From: an uncultured Burkholderiales bacterium
GTDB lineage: Bacteria > Pseudomonadota > Gammaproteobacteria > Burkholderiales > Burkholderiaceae_C
Assembly: GCA_903871545.1 (NCBI GenBank)
Contig: CAIQHG010000007.1
Coordinates: forward strand, 1-49,806
Direction: 5' to 3'
DNA: 49,806 bases
Below are positions 34,552 through 42,977 of this stretch, in pieces. The position numbers were made by a program, and so were the translations under genes. Each line of letters begins with the position of its first letter. The stretch's first letter is position 1. The notes below the pieces were generated by a model. That model saw nothing but the letters and a program-made list of their open reading frames with translations. It did not search any database and was not told the DNA's origin.

Positions 34552-35775
34552 TCAAGGCATTAAGGCGGCGCGAAACCTCGGCTCCGCCAGGGCCGTGATC
34601 AGCCGACCCCGCTCAGCAAGTGTTGTCCCTCGAAGATCGGCCACACCGTACTCCGTGACAACGACATCGACGTCACTTTGCGCCGTAGTCACATAGGCGC
34701 CCGCCAGGCGCGCCACCACACGACTCACCGGGGCTGAACCCACCGTTGACGCCAGGGCAAGGATTGCTAGCCCCCCCGAAGAGCGGCGCGCTGCGCGAAA
34801 GTAATCGGGCTGCCCGCTCACCGTGCCGACATAGCGGGTGCCGACGAACTCTGCATTCGCTTGACCGCATAGGTCAACCTCGATCGCTGAGTTGATTGCC
34901 ATAAAAGGCACACCAGCCGCTAGGCCTTGCGGCGCGACCAGTTGTGCCGGCGCTGCGAAACTGAGTAAACTGTGTGGGCCGCAAAAATCATATAGGCTTC
35001 GTGTGCCGACAGCGAGCGAGGCCATGCACGCCTGGGGGTCGCTGGTGTCAATTGCCCCGCTAGCCACCAGTTCCGGCAACCAGTTCCCCACCATGCCGGA
35101 TCGAACCCTGAGTCCGCGATGTTGGGACAATGCGCGCGCAACCGCCGCCGCCAGGCCGCCGATGCCCAATTGGATGATCGCGCCGTCGGGCACCAGGCGC
35201 GCCACGTTTCGCCCGATGGTGAGTTGCCGATCATCGGGGCATTCATCCACAACCTCTAGCAGCGGCAGGTCGCTCACGCCTGCGACAACCACACGGCTAG
35301 CGTGCAGGCGATACTCAGAGCGCGTGCATGGCACGTTTGGGTTTACTTCGACAAGAATGACGCGCGCGGCCTGCGCGGCGCTCCACACATAGTCGACCGC
35401 GCAACCCAGGCTGTGGTAACCCTGTGCGTCAGGCGGCGAAACCTGCAGCAACACGACGTCCGATTTGAGTAAGCCGGACTCGAAGTACGACACCAGTTGC
35501 GACATCTGCGCCGGAATCACGCACGCCGTGCCGCGCTCGACCAGGTGGCGCATCGACCCCAAGCCGCAATAGGTCTTCACGCGCAGCGCCGCTTCGATCG
35601 GTGCGCTCCATGCTGGGTTGAGCGAATAGCCGCAAAATACGTTTAGTTGCTCAAACTCGCTCGCTAGCGCAAACATCTCTCTCACTAAGCCGGGTGGCTC
35701 ACCCGTTGCTTGTCCCACGACCACGTGATCACCGGGGCGAAGATGCTGGGCCAAGACAGAGCGGTTCAAGCGCAC
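34552..35775 (-). CDS. acetyl-CoA hydrolase/transferase family CoA-transferase
   Basis: A 407-aa CoA-transferase of the 4-hydroxybutyrate/acetyl-CoA hydrolase group. The N-terminus HLRPGDHVVVGQATGEP is the CoA-binding entry. The active-site glutamate lies in AINSAIEVDLCGQANAEFVG, and VVTEYGVADLRGTTLAERGR is the C-terminal hallmark. The start is a GTG at 35775-35773, four bases after the preceding gene's stop in the direction of transcription. The whole gene is GC-rich, in contrast with the DNA to its left, and a 9-C tract lies at 34519-34527 just past its stop. It would activate an acid by moving CoA from an acyl-CoA donor. It is the last gene of a four-gene operon. Confidence 0.87.
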   Translation of the reverse strand: MRLNRSVLAQHLRPGDHVVVGQATGEPPGLVREMFALASEFEQLNVFCGYSLNPAWSAPIEAALRVKTYCGLGSMRHLVERGTACVIPAQMSQLVSYFESGLLKSDVVLLQVSPPDAQGYHSLGCAVDYVWSAAQAARVILVEVNPNVPCTRSEYRLHASRVVVAGVSDLPLLEVVDECPDDRQLTIGRNVARLVPDGAIIQLGIGGLAAAVARALSQHRGLRVRSGMVGNWLPELVASGAIDTSDPQACMASLAVGTRSLYDFCGPHSLLSFAAPAQLVAPQGLAAGVPFMAINSAIEVDLCGQANAEFVGTRYVGTVSGQPDYFRAARRSSGGLAILALASTVGSAPVSRVVARLAGAYVTTAQSDVDVVVTEYGVADLRGTTLAERGRLITALAEPRFRAALMP

Positions 35776-35779
35776 GCTC

Positions 35780-36958
35780 TCAATCCGTGCTCGCAGCTTT
35801 AGCTATTTTTGCATTTGTAGCCGATTTGTCCGCCCCAGCCTCAAGCCAGGACGGCGGGCGTCCAGCAATGGTGAACGTTTGGCTGCCCGTACCGGTGCTG
35901 ATCGTACCGGCGAAATCGGCCTTAATTGAGACTGGCTGTATGCGGTGCCAGTGCTCCTTTTGTGACCCGTCGGGGTAGACCACCTTGGAGGGGTGTGAAA
36001 CGTCCCAGACATCAAACTCAACGTGGTTTGGGGCACGCCAGGCACCTAGGCCGCGGCCGTCGTTGTACCCGCCGCTGTAACCCAGACCTTGCATCGCGAT
36101 CGAAGAGCCCATAGCGGTTAAGTCCATCACCAGGAGAACTCCGCCTTCAAGCGTCGCGCGCACTTGAGCCGTCTTAAACCGACGCGTACCAGGATGTAGG
36201 TCCGCCGCAAGCTCAATCCTCTGCACCACGTGAACGGTCTCCTCTCGCAGGTCGGTCTGGCGCTCGGTCACCACACCGCTCGTATACGCTTCATCCTCGC
36301 CTCGTCGCTCAAAAAGCAGGTGCCCGCTCATCGCATCCGTGGAGAAGAACAGGAAGGACATCACATGCCCTTTTTCCGCGAGCGTGACTTTGGGTCCAGT
36401 GACTGGCTCGGGCACGCCCATGCCCCGGCGCACGCCCCAGGAGTGATCTCGACAGGACCACCAGTCGGCGATCTCGATGCGCTGTTCGCCTGCCTGCATC
36501 CAGCCGCTGGCCAACCCGATCTGGTCAAAGCGGCGGTAGTCCTGCACAGTTCGCCCATTTAGCCGCTCAAAGTGCGGATGCTCCTCGTGTGCGGGCTCGA
36601 CGCAACGCCAGCAGATGCAGCCTGATATCCCGTGCTCTGCAGGCGCGATGACGATCTCGAACTCTTCAAGCGGCTTTACAGGCGTGATACGAAGCGGTCC
36701 ACACTCGGTCTGCGCATTGCGGTCAAGCGATCGCGATACCCTCAGGTTGTACTGCTTGCCGTCCACAATCATGACCGCACCGCCATCGAGTACGTTCATG
36801 TTGCGGTAGGCGCCCATGGTGATCTGGATCGCCACCCGCCCGTCACGTGAATAGACGGCAAACCAGTAGCGATCGAAAAACCGCGGGTCGCTGGTCCAGA
36901 CGTGGTCGAAAGTGGTCGGTAACTGGTGCCAGAGTGTGTCGTCGAGTGGGGTCAGCAT
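35780..36958 (-). CDS. DUF7064/7065-like protein of unknown function
   Basis: A 392-aa protein without signal peptide or membrane segment. Beta-rich segments with many tryptophans (FDRYWFAVYSRDGRVAIQIT, ADWWSCRDHSWGVRRG, GLGAWRAPNHVEFDVWDVSH) resemble the tyrosine-phosphatase-unrelated, lipocalin-like proteins named DUF7064/7065 and distantly the carotenoid 1,2-hydratase (CrtC) fold. WW-x-x-RDHSWG is the most striking conserved-looking motif. It starts within the stop of the small gene upstream (TGATG overlap) and ends four bases before the CoA-transferase. In such clusters it may bind or act on a hydrophobic acid or terpenoid. The function is not known. Confidence 0.7.
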   Translation of the reverse strand: MLTPLDDTLWHQLPTTFDHVWTSDPRFFDRYWFAVYSRDGRVAIQITMGAYRNMNVLDGGAVMIVDGKQYNLRVSRSLDRNAQTECGPLRITPVKPLEEFEIVIAPAEHGISGCICWRCVEPAHEEHPHFERLNGRTVQDYRRFDQIGLASGWMQAGEQRIEIADWWSCRDHSWGVRRGMGVPEPVTGPKVTLAEKGHVMSFLFFSTDAMSGHLLFERRGEDEAYTSGVVTERQTDLREETVHVVQRIELAADLHPGTRRFKTAQVRATLEGGVLLVMDLTAMGSSIAMQGLGYSGGYNDGRGLGAWRAPNHVEFDVWDVSHPSKVVYPDGSQKEHWHRIQPVSIKADFAGTISTGTGSQTFTIAGRPPSWLEAGADKSATNAKIAKAASTD

Positions 36959-37416
36959 CAGCTTGCCTTTTTTGGGGATGGGGAAGAGGTGGATACGTAG
37001 CGCATGGGGGCAGCGGAGGCACGCGCGCTCATGTGTGTAAGCGCCGCAGCGCGCATGCTTGGTGTCAGCTTGGGCTCACCAAGCGCCTGCGACAAAAGTT
37101 CGCGCAGCTCGCCGTTGCGTTGATCAAGCGCCTGCGTGTCGGTGGCGTCGGGCTCGGGCTTAACCAGTGCTAAAGCGATGGACTCGGCCAACGCCCCGCA
37201 ACAGCCTGCTTGCAGTTGCCCGAGTAGGACGGCGGTGGCCAGGTTGTCGCTGCGTAGGAAGCCCGCAACGCCCGGTACCGCGCTGCTCAGCATGCGCAGG
37301 TTTGCAATCAGGCCTTGGAGGATGGTGAGTGCGTATTGATCGACGACGCAAGGACAGATGACTTTCTCCAGGATCCGGCAAGTGCCGAGCAGTTGCTCCT
37401 CAACGGATGGTCTCAT
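36958..37416 (-). CDS. small helical protein next to a phosphotransferase (DUF6285-like)
   Basis: A 152-aa, alpha-helical protein without signal or membrane segments. I chose the ATG at 37416 (MRPSVEEQLLGTCRILEKVI) because it overlaps the stop of the phosphotransferase gene (ATGA), though the frame is open further. The N-terminal pattern and the position after a phosphotransferase resemble DUF6285 proteins, which commonly accompany such kinases in acyl-CoA clusters. This is a pattern call, not a proven match. The C-terminus is rich in alanine and serine and probably disordered. It may be an accessory subunit of the phosphotransferase. Confidence 0.65.
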   Translation of the reverse strand: MRPSVEEQLLGTCRILEKVICPCVVDQYALTILQGLIANLRMLSSAVPGVAGFLRSDNLATAVLLGQLQAGCCGALAESIALALVKPEPDATDTQALDQRNGELRELLSQALGEPKLTPSMRAAALTHMSARASAAPMRYVSTSSPSPKKAS

Positions 37417-38483
37417 GGTGCGTGCTCTATAAGTTGAAACATTGGGCGATACAGCCACGAAGGCGTCTGGAACACGCGGTTATAGCGACCGGCGACAAAT
37501 TCGCTTACAGCCGTTAACTGGATGACGGCTAACTTCCAGCAGGCCAAGACGTTCCACCAACGTAGCGCCGCTTCGTTGACCTCGCGCCCGGTGAGTGCGC
37601 GGTAGGCGGCGACGATCTGCTCGCGCTCCCACACGCCTGCAATCTGATGCTCGCGCTTGCGCACCGGGTTGGTCACCCAGCCGAGATCCTCGAGCGGGTC
37701 GCCCAGATGTGCTGTCTCCCAGTCGAGCTTGGCGCTAATGCGTTCCCCCTCAACGAGGGCGTTGCCCGGCTTGAAGTCGCCGTGGACGAGGACAATAGCT
37801 TCGGCCTGCGGTGCGCCGCTGCGCATCCAAGAGAGCACGTAGTCGAGCTCAGGGTGAGGTTCGAGCTGCACCCTACGGTACTCTGCCTCCCAGTGCGCGA
37901 GTTCGACGAGCGAAGGGGCGTCATTTGGCACCTCGAGCACCTCCCCCAGACCCCGGTCTGCCCAGTCAACCGCGTGAATGCGCGCCATGAGGTCGGTGAA
38001 TGCACGCGCCAGTTTTAAGCGCGCCTCAAGCGGGCGATCCCCGTTGAGCACCCCGTAATCGCAGGTGCCGGGCATCCGATCCATGATCAGTGAGGGGCCG
38101 CCGAGGTGGCTCCCGTCGTAGTCCAACCAGTGCGCTTTAGGCGCTTGCACGGACGTTCCTTCGAGGGCCTTGAGCACCGCGAATTCACGCTTGCGGTCGG
38201 TGGCAAGCAGCGTCCCGGCAGCATCCCGCATAAGCATGAGGCGATGCGAATGCGCGCCTGTGGGGTCAACCCAGCTCGCCTCTAGCGACCAATTCTCGCG
38301 TGATAGACCTCCCGCTGCGCGCTTTAAGCCGCTTAACCTTATGTCATGTGCCAGCGGGATTGCATCCATGATCAAGGCTTTGAGGCCAGCAACAACTTTC
38401 TCGACCGCAGTCGCCGCGTTAGCTAGATGTTCATCGGGTGGTTTGGCAGGCGGCGCAGTTGACATCTTTAGATCTATTCCCAT
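37413..38483 (-). CDS. aminoglycoside-phosphotransferase-fold kinase (phosphotransferase family protein)
   Basis: A 356-aa kinase of the APH/ACAD10 type. The glycine-rich region around RLSGLKRAAGGLSRENWSLE binds ATP, the catalytic loop is IVLVHGDFKPGNALVE (Asp and Asn), and the metal-binding motif is AKLDWETAHLGDPLEDLGW. Such kinases in acyl-CoA clusters are thought to phosphorylate hydroxy-acyl-CoA compounds before dehydration, as in ACAD10/11; this is inference here, not an antibiotic-resistance gene. The start at 38483 has no good ribosome binding site. A second ATG at 38465 is possible. It is the first gene of the GC-rich minus-strand operon. Confidence 0.82.
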   Translation of the reverse strand: MGIDLKMSTAPPAKPPDEHLANAATAVEKVVAGLKALIMDAIPLAHDIRLSGLKRAAGGLSRENWSLEASWVDPTGAHSHRLMLMRDAAGTLLATDRKREFAVLKALEGTSVQAPKAHWLDYDGSHLGGPSLIMDRMPGTCDYGVLNGDRPLEARLKLARAFTDLMARIHAVDWADRGLGEVLEVPNDAPSLVELAHWEAEYRRVQLEPHPELDYVLSWMRSGAPQAEAIVLVHGDFKPGNALVEGERISAKLDWETAHLGDPLEDLGWVTNPVRKREHQIAGVWEREQIVAAYRALTGREVNEAALRWWNVLACWKLAVIQLTAVSEFVAGRYNRVFQTPSWLYRPMFQLIEHAP

Positions 38484-39235
38484 TGTGTATTCGCTTTGCT
38501 GCGCATGGCTAAAGGGGTTACTGCAGGCTGTGACTTCTTTAATGACAGGACCTCGAGGCGCCAGAGTGCAAACAACTCTTTACCTGCAAACGCTTTATCT
38601 GCAAACTCTTTACCCGCAATCTCGCTTTGAATCTGATTAACCATAGTACAAGTTTTCTGCAATGGTGGGATAGGCGTCAGGCAACACGCTCTTATTTAGT
38701 AGCCTGTTTTATTGCTCATCTTTTCGAAAATTCGAAGTTGTATCCACAAATTTAAATTATATCAAGGCTGTGTTTACTTGCATATGGGTTTTTTCAGCTT
38801 TCAGTATTGCCTTGAGGGATCAGCGGCGGTCTTACACCCCACTCATGCCAAATACTGACATCAAAACCTGGCATGTCACTTTCTGTGATTGTCGCTGGGT
38901 TAATCTGTATCGCTACTTCGCGTCCATTGCCACGGTTTTCCTACTACATTACCTCGCCCACGGTCATCTACTCGATTGTTAGGTAATTGCGAATTACCCC
39001 TCAACCCTCTTTAACCGTTCGGGCCAATTAAACCGGACTTTGAATCTTGCCCAAGTGGTGCGCCGTTCAAGGAAAAAAGTGGGACGGTGAAAACCCCGAT
39101 TTACCGTCTGGTACGATTAAAATACCATAAAGAATAATTTATTTCCTTTGAGTAAAAAAATTAATTTTTTCGGCAAAATGAAGTTAAATATCTCTCCCAC
39201 ACTGTCTGCAATATTTAATAAAAAGTGAGTCACCC
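38484..39235. other. 750-base intergenic region, no gene
   Basis: GC falls again in this stretch. It contains the 15-base repeat described separately and the presumed promoter of the minus-strand operon. A frame at 38770-38982 (plus) reads poorly and has no ribosome binding site, and short frames on the other strand are equally weak. It looks like a junction between two blocks of different origin. Confidence 0.45.
38576..38620 (+). repeat. three imperfect tandem copies of a 15-base unit
   Basis: CTCTTTACCTGCAAA, CGCTTTATCTGCAAA and CTCTTTACCCGCAAT lie head to tail. They sit about 100 bases before the phosphotransferase start. They could be binding sites for a regulator of that operon or a simple slippage repeat. 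On the minus strand they would encode a repeated GKEFADKAFAGKELFA peptide in a short frame, which I do not believe to be a gene. Confidence 0.6.
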
Positions 39236-40107
39236 TTGAGTCAAGAAGCATGGCATCGTTGGGGCACTGAAGATGAGCGTGGCGCGCTCAATTACATCGG
39301 CCAAGAAGAAGTGCGCCGGGCGACAGCCCTGGTTCGTACAGGTGAAGTTCTGCGGTTGGCGCAACTGCTGTCTAACAAGACGCCTGTGCCCGGTCATCGT
39401 TGCGGTTTGCAGCACTTTATGGACCGCGACGGGGGCGACTACGCAGCCGGTAGCAAACGCCCCGGCGGCTTTCAGTTTGCTGAAGACAGCGTGGTCATGC
39501 CGCTGCACATCGGCACCCATGTCGATGCACTTTGTCACGCTTGGTATGATGACAAAATGTTCAATGGCTTTTCCGGTAATGAGGTGCGTAGCGCCCGCGG
39601 CGCAGAACGTCTGGGCGTAGAAAAAATGCCGCCCATCGTTACCCGGGGCGTGCTTTTGGATTTGGTCAAACTCAAAGGCCGAGTGATTGCGCCGGGCGAA
39701 GTGATTGAGCGCGCCGACCTTGAGGCCGCCGCCGCCGCCGCAATCACACCCGGTCGCGGTGACGCGGTGCTGCTTCGCACCGGTTGGCTCGAATCGCAAA
39801 AAACGTGAATAAACCCTCTTTTGACACCGAGCCGGGTATCAACGTTCAAGCCGCCCGGTGGTTGGGCGAAGCGGGAGTCGCCATCGTCGGCGCAGACAAC
39901 TTCGCGGTGGAAGTCATCCCCTTTGCACAGGGCACTGTGTTCCCAGTGCATCAACTCTTGATTCGGGACTTTGGCATACCGCTGCTTGAGGGTCTGATGC
40001 TGGACCCGTTGGTTGCGAGCGGGCGCCACGAATTTCTTTTTATTGCCAGCCCGTTGCCGATCGTCGGCGCAACCGGCAGTCCACTGGCCCCAGTGGCCGT
40101 TCTCTGA
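39236..40107 (+). pseudogene. cyclase family protein (kynurenine formamidase-like), frameshifted
   Basis: Two overlapping frames together give a full-length cyclase of about 290 residues. The first frame starts at a TTG (SQEAWHRWGTEDERGALN) and holds the metal site VVMPLHIGTHVDALCHAWYD (H-x-x-x-D type). It ends at TGA 39806-39808 just after TGWLESQK. The second frame continues with DTEPGINVQAARWLGEAGVA, then GADNFAVEVIPF and GTVFPVHQLLIRDFGIPLLE, and ends PIVGATGSPLAPVAVL as in intact relatives. The change of frame (-1) falls at a run of six A at 39798-39803. This is a recent frameshift, a sequencing slip, or less likely a programmed shift. The intact enzyme would hydrolyse a ring-derived amide or lactone. 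Confidence 0.8.
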
Positions 40108-40129
40108 GCTGCTAAATAGAAAACTCGAC

Positions 40130-40363
40130 ATGATAAAAAAATGCCCTGTGCAAGGCATCAGCGTTATGGAAATCGCCTCCCCGATCTTTGGCCCGATCGC
40201 GGGTCAGTACTTGGCCAATAAAAACAACCCGGCTCTGGTGTATTGCCATCTCACCGGTTTTGGGGACAACGGACTTGACGGCGCTAGCACCAGCGCCAGA
40301 CCGTGGCATGAAGTGCAAAGCTTTGCTAGAGCTGACTGGCGCCAAACTGGACTAAAAATATGA
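40130..40363 (+). pseudogene. internally deleted CaiB/BaiF-type CoA-transferase remnant
   Basis: A 77-codon ORF that joins two pieces of a type III CoA-transferase. VQGISVMEIASPIFGPIAGQ, then YLA, is the N-terminal strand and helix. It is followed directly by NNPALVYCHLTGFGDNGLDG, which in intact members comes about 70 residues later, after the CoA-binding GADVIKVE region. The final part is unrelated to the family, and the usual C-terminal 250 residues are missing. The ORF overlaps the next start by four bases. It can have no transferase activity. It is the second damaged gene of this module, beside an intact CaiB gene on the other strand. Confidence 0.75.
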
Positions 40364-41958
40364 TGACCCCACCTTATTCCAGAACCCTAATTGAGTTAGT
40401 CCACGAGCAAGCCGAGCGCTTGCCCAATCAGATCGCATTGGTCTGCCCACAAGGGCGTTTCAGTTACGCTGATTTGGCTGCACGTGCGGCAAAGGTGGCT
40501 GCAGCCATGCACGCCTTGGGTATCCGCAGTGGCGAGCGGGTCGGACTGCTCATGAGCAACCGGATTGAGTGGCTAGACGTCTGTCTGGGAGCGGGAGCGT
40601 TGGGCGCGGTGACCGTGCCTTTTAGTTCCTGGTCAACACGTGCAGAGTTGGCCGTTCTGCTGAAAGATTCCGAGCTTTCTTTGCTTGTCACCGTTTGCCG
40701 TTTTGGGGACAACCATTTCGAAGCCGACTTAGTGGCGCTAGAAGATTCGCCGGGTATGCCACCCATCGATCGGCTCTGGATGATCGACGGCGAACTGGGC
40801 AAATTTCCAGACTTTGCCAGGCAGGTTGACCGCGCTGGCGCGCACGATATCGCCCCCCCGGGTGACGGCCCAAGCGCGGGCGACGACGGGCTCATCTTGT
40901 ACACCTCTGGCTCCACCAGCGCACCCAAATCTGTCCCCTTGCAGCAATTCGCTCTGATTGAAAACGGCTTTAACATCGGGGAGCGCCAGGGACTCACAGC
41001 TGAGGACCGCGTCTTGCTTGCGGCTCCGTTGTTCTGGGCTTTCGGTGGCGCGAATGCCTTGCCCGCCACCTTCTCTCACGGCGCGACTTTGATCTTGATG
41101 GAGCGCTTTGAGCCCGCGCTCGCCTTGAGCGTGATTGAAAAAGAGCAGTGCACGTCGATTTACACCCTGCCCGCGATGACGTCGGCACTGGTCCGCCATC
41201 CCAGCTACGAAGCCAAGCGACTGAGCAGCCTGCGTACCGGTTTGATGATCGGCAGCCCTGAAGATTTTCTCTTCGCAGTGGAGATGCTCGGCGCTTCAGA
41301 ACTTTGCAACGTCTACGGGGCGACCGAGACTTACGGCAACTGCGCTGTGACTTGGCACCACTGGCCGCTTGCGAGACGGGCTTATTGTCAAGGTCCGCCT
41401 TTGCCGGGACAAAAAATTCGTTTTGTCGACGAAGTCACTGGAGCAGTGCAGCCCCCAGGCACGCCGGGATTGACTGAAGTGAGCGGCTTCATCACGCGCG
41501 GCTACAGCGGGGCGAGCGCCGCACAAAATACAAAAACATTCACCCACGACGGCTATTACAAAACCGGTGACATGGGCATGATCAACGCGGATGGCGACTT
41601 TGTCTTTCTCGGGCGCATCAGCGAAATGATCAAACGCGCGGGCATCAATGTCTCCCCAGCAGAGGTGGAAGAAGTGCTGCGTCGCCATCCCAGCGTGCAA
41701 GAAGCGGCGGTGGTTGGAGTACCCGATTTAGGACGCGGCGAGATGATTTTTGCCTTCGTTGTTCCAACAACACCTAGCAACTTTGACCTTGAAGCCTTAA
41801 AGCTTCATTGCGCCCGGGAAGCCTCCAAATATAAGTTGCCCGATCACATTGAAATCTGCCAAAGCATGCCGCTGACGGTGACAGGCAAATTGCAGCGCAA
41901 TGAACTAAAAAAATTGGCACTGCGTCGCGCATCCGAGTTGACGGGCAGCAAACGCTGA
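40360..41958 (+). CDS. AMP-dependent acyl-CoA synthetase/ligase
   Basis: A 532-aa ANL-superfamily enzyme that activates a carboxylic acid to its CoA thioester using ATP. Motifs in order are LILYTSGSTSAPKSVPLQ (phosphate-binding loop), VYGATETYGN (adenylate site), KTGDMGMINADGDFVFLGR (ribose-binding aspartate and hinge), IKRAGINVSPAEVEEVLRRH, and the catalytic lysine in TVTGKLQRNE. All are intact, so unlike its two upstream neighbours the gene looks functional. A 7-C tract lies at 40853-40859. The ring or fatty acid substrate is unknown. With the CaiB gene it offers two ways of making an acyl-CoA. Confidence 0.92.
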   Translation: MMTPPYSRTLIELVHEQAERLPNQIALVCPQGRFSYADLAARAAKVAAAMHALGIRSGERVGLLMSNRIEWLDVCLGAGALGAVTVPFSSWSTRAELAVLLKDSELSLLVTVCRFGDNHFEADLVALEDSPGMPPIDRLWMIDGELGKFPDFARQVDRAGAHDIAPPGDGPSAGDDGLILYTSGSTSAPKSVPLQQFALIENGFNIGERQGLTAEDRVLLAAPLFWAFGGANALPATFSHGATLILMERFEPALALSVIEKEQCTSIYTLPAMTSALVRHPSYEAKRLSSLRTGLMIGSPEDFLFAVEMLGASELCNVYGATETYGNCAVTWHHWPLARRAYCQGPPLPGQKIRFVDEVTGAVQPPGTPGLTEVSGFITRGYSGASAAQNTKTFTHDGYYKTGDMGMINADGDFVFLGRISEMIKRAGINVSPAEVEEVLRRHPSVQEAAVVGVPDLGRGEMIFAFVVPTTPSNFDLEALKLHCAREASKYKLPDHIEICQSMPLTVTGKLQRNELKKLALRRASELTGSKR

Positions 41959-42192
41959 CGCCGATTTTTCGCTCTTTACGACATGCTTTGAGACGAGGCC
42001 CCAAGAGCCCAACGTGGATGAGGATCAATTTTTTCTGAAAACTAATTTATGACTGGTTTACTTACGCTTTGATTAAACAGCAGGAAGAAACGGGTTTTTG
42101 CGAACGAGGCGAAGTCAGGCCCTTCGTTGAGGGCGCCCGCCTGCGCCACCCCCTGCACCTTCTTTGCAGTGATTGCTAGTTAGACATACAAG

Positions 42193-42906
42193 ATGATCAA
42201 AAAACCCAAGCCCAAGCCCAAGGCCGTGCGCACGCCCCACAGCACCGAGCGCAATCTGTCTAAAAAATCAGCGGACAACAGTAATGTGATCGTTGAAGAA
42301 GATATTCGTGATGCAGTTTCCAGACTCAAGCGGGAGCGAATTATTGCCTGCGCTGTGGAACTTTTTCACCACAATGGTTTTAGCAACACGACGCTCGAAG
42401 CGGTTGCTGAGAAGATGAATGTCACCAAACCATTCATTTATTCGCACTTTAAATCCAAAGATGCTTTGTTGGCAGAAATCTGCTCACGCGGGATTCGTGC
42501 TTCCCTGGAAGTATTGAACCGGGTGGTGGCCTCCAAGGGCACCGCCACCGAAAAACTCCATGATCTGGCCCGCAACTTCATGCTGGCAGTGATCGAGAAC
42601 CAAGGCCACATCGCGATTTACAACCGAGAGCAAAAGCACCTGTCAACCAAAGACAGTGCCGCCATTGACAACATGCGCCGCGAGTTCGATCGGAAAATTT
42701 TTGCGCTTCTAACCGAAGGCGTATCAGCCGGTGAATTTGAGTTGGAAGATGTAAAAATCACCGCGCTCGCGATCGGCGGCATCATAAGCTGGTCCTATGT
42801 CTGGTACCGCCCCGATGGTCGTCTGACACAAGCCCAGACCGCTGAAAAAATTGCCACCCTGGTGTTGAACATGGTGAAAGCTAAACCGCTTGCCATCGTG
42901 GGCTGA
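42193..42906 (+). CDS. TetR family transcriptional regulator
   Basis: A 237-aa TetR-type regulator with a lysine- and proline-rich N-terminal extension (MIKKPKPKPKAVRTPHS) of about 45 residues before the DNA-binding domain. The helix-turn-helix is GFSNTTLEAVAEKMNVTKPF, then IYSHFKSKDALLAEI. The ligand domain is helical and ends in a normal dimer helix. The ATG at 42193 has no strong ribosome binding site, and a later start is possible. It stands 234 bases after the ligase gene and converges on the CaiB gene, so it is likely to regulate this acyl-CoA module, responding to an acyl-CoA or aromatic acid. Confidence 0.88.
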   Translation: MIKKPKPKPKAVRTPHSTERNLSKKSADNSNVIVEEDIRDAVSRLKRERIIACAVELFHHNGFSNTTLEAVAEKMNVTKPFIYSHFKSKDALLAEICSRGIRASLEVLNRVVASKGTATEKLHDLARNFMLAVIENQGHIAIYNREQKHLSTKDSAAIDNMRREFDRKIFALLTEGVSAGEFELEDVKITALAIGGIISWSYVWYRPDGRLTQAQTAEKIATLVLNMVKAKPLAIVG

Positions 42907-42977
42907 GGAGCGGCGCGGGGAGAAACGCTCGCAGCACGTGAACTTCAGCTTTGATTCCTCACCAGCTACAGTGTTTT

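Noticed and set aside
34552..38483. Phosphotransferase as an aminoglycoside-resistance gene
   Set aside because: The fold is shared, but the operon context and sequence type fit the hydroxyacyl-CoA-kinase-like branch of catabolic clusters.
38474..38662. 62-codon minus-strand ORF with GKEFADKAFAGKELFA repeat
   Set aside because: The repeat results from the 15-base DNA repeat, and the frame overlaps the start of the kinase gene without a ribosome binding site.
38770..38982. 70-codon plus-strand ORF in the junction region
   Set aside because: Poor composition, no ribosome binding site and no motif.
39798..39808. Programmed -1 frameshift in the cyclase gene
   Set aside because: The A-run is slippery but the following bases do not complete a classic heptamer and no downstream stem is visible; cyclases are normally encoded in one frame.
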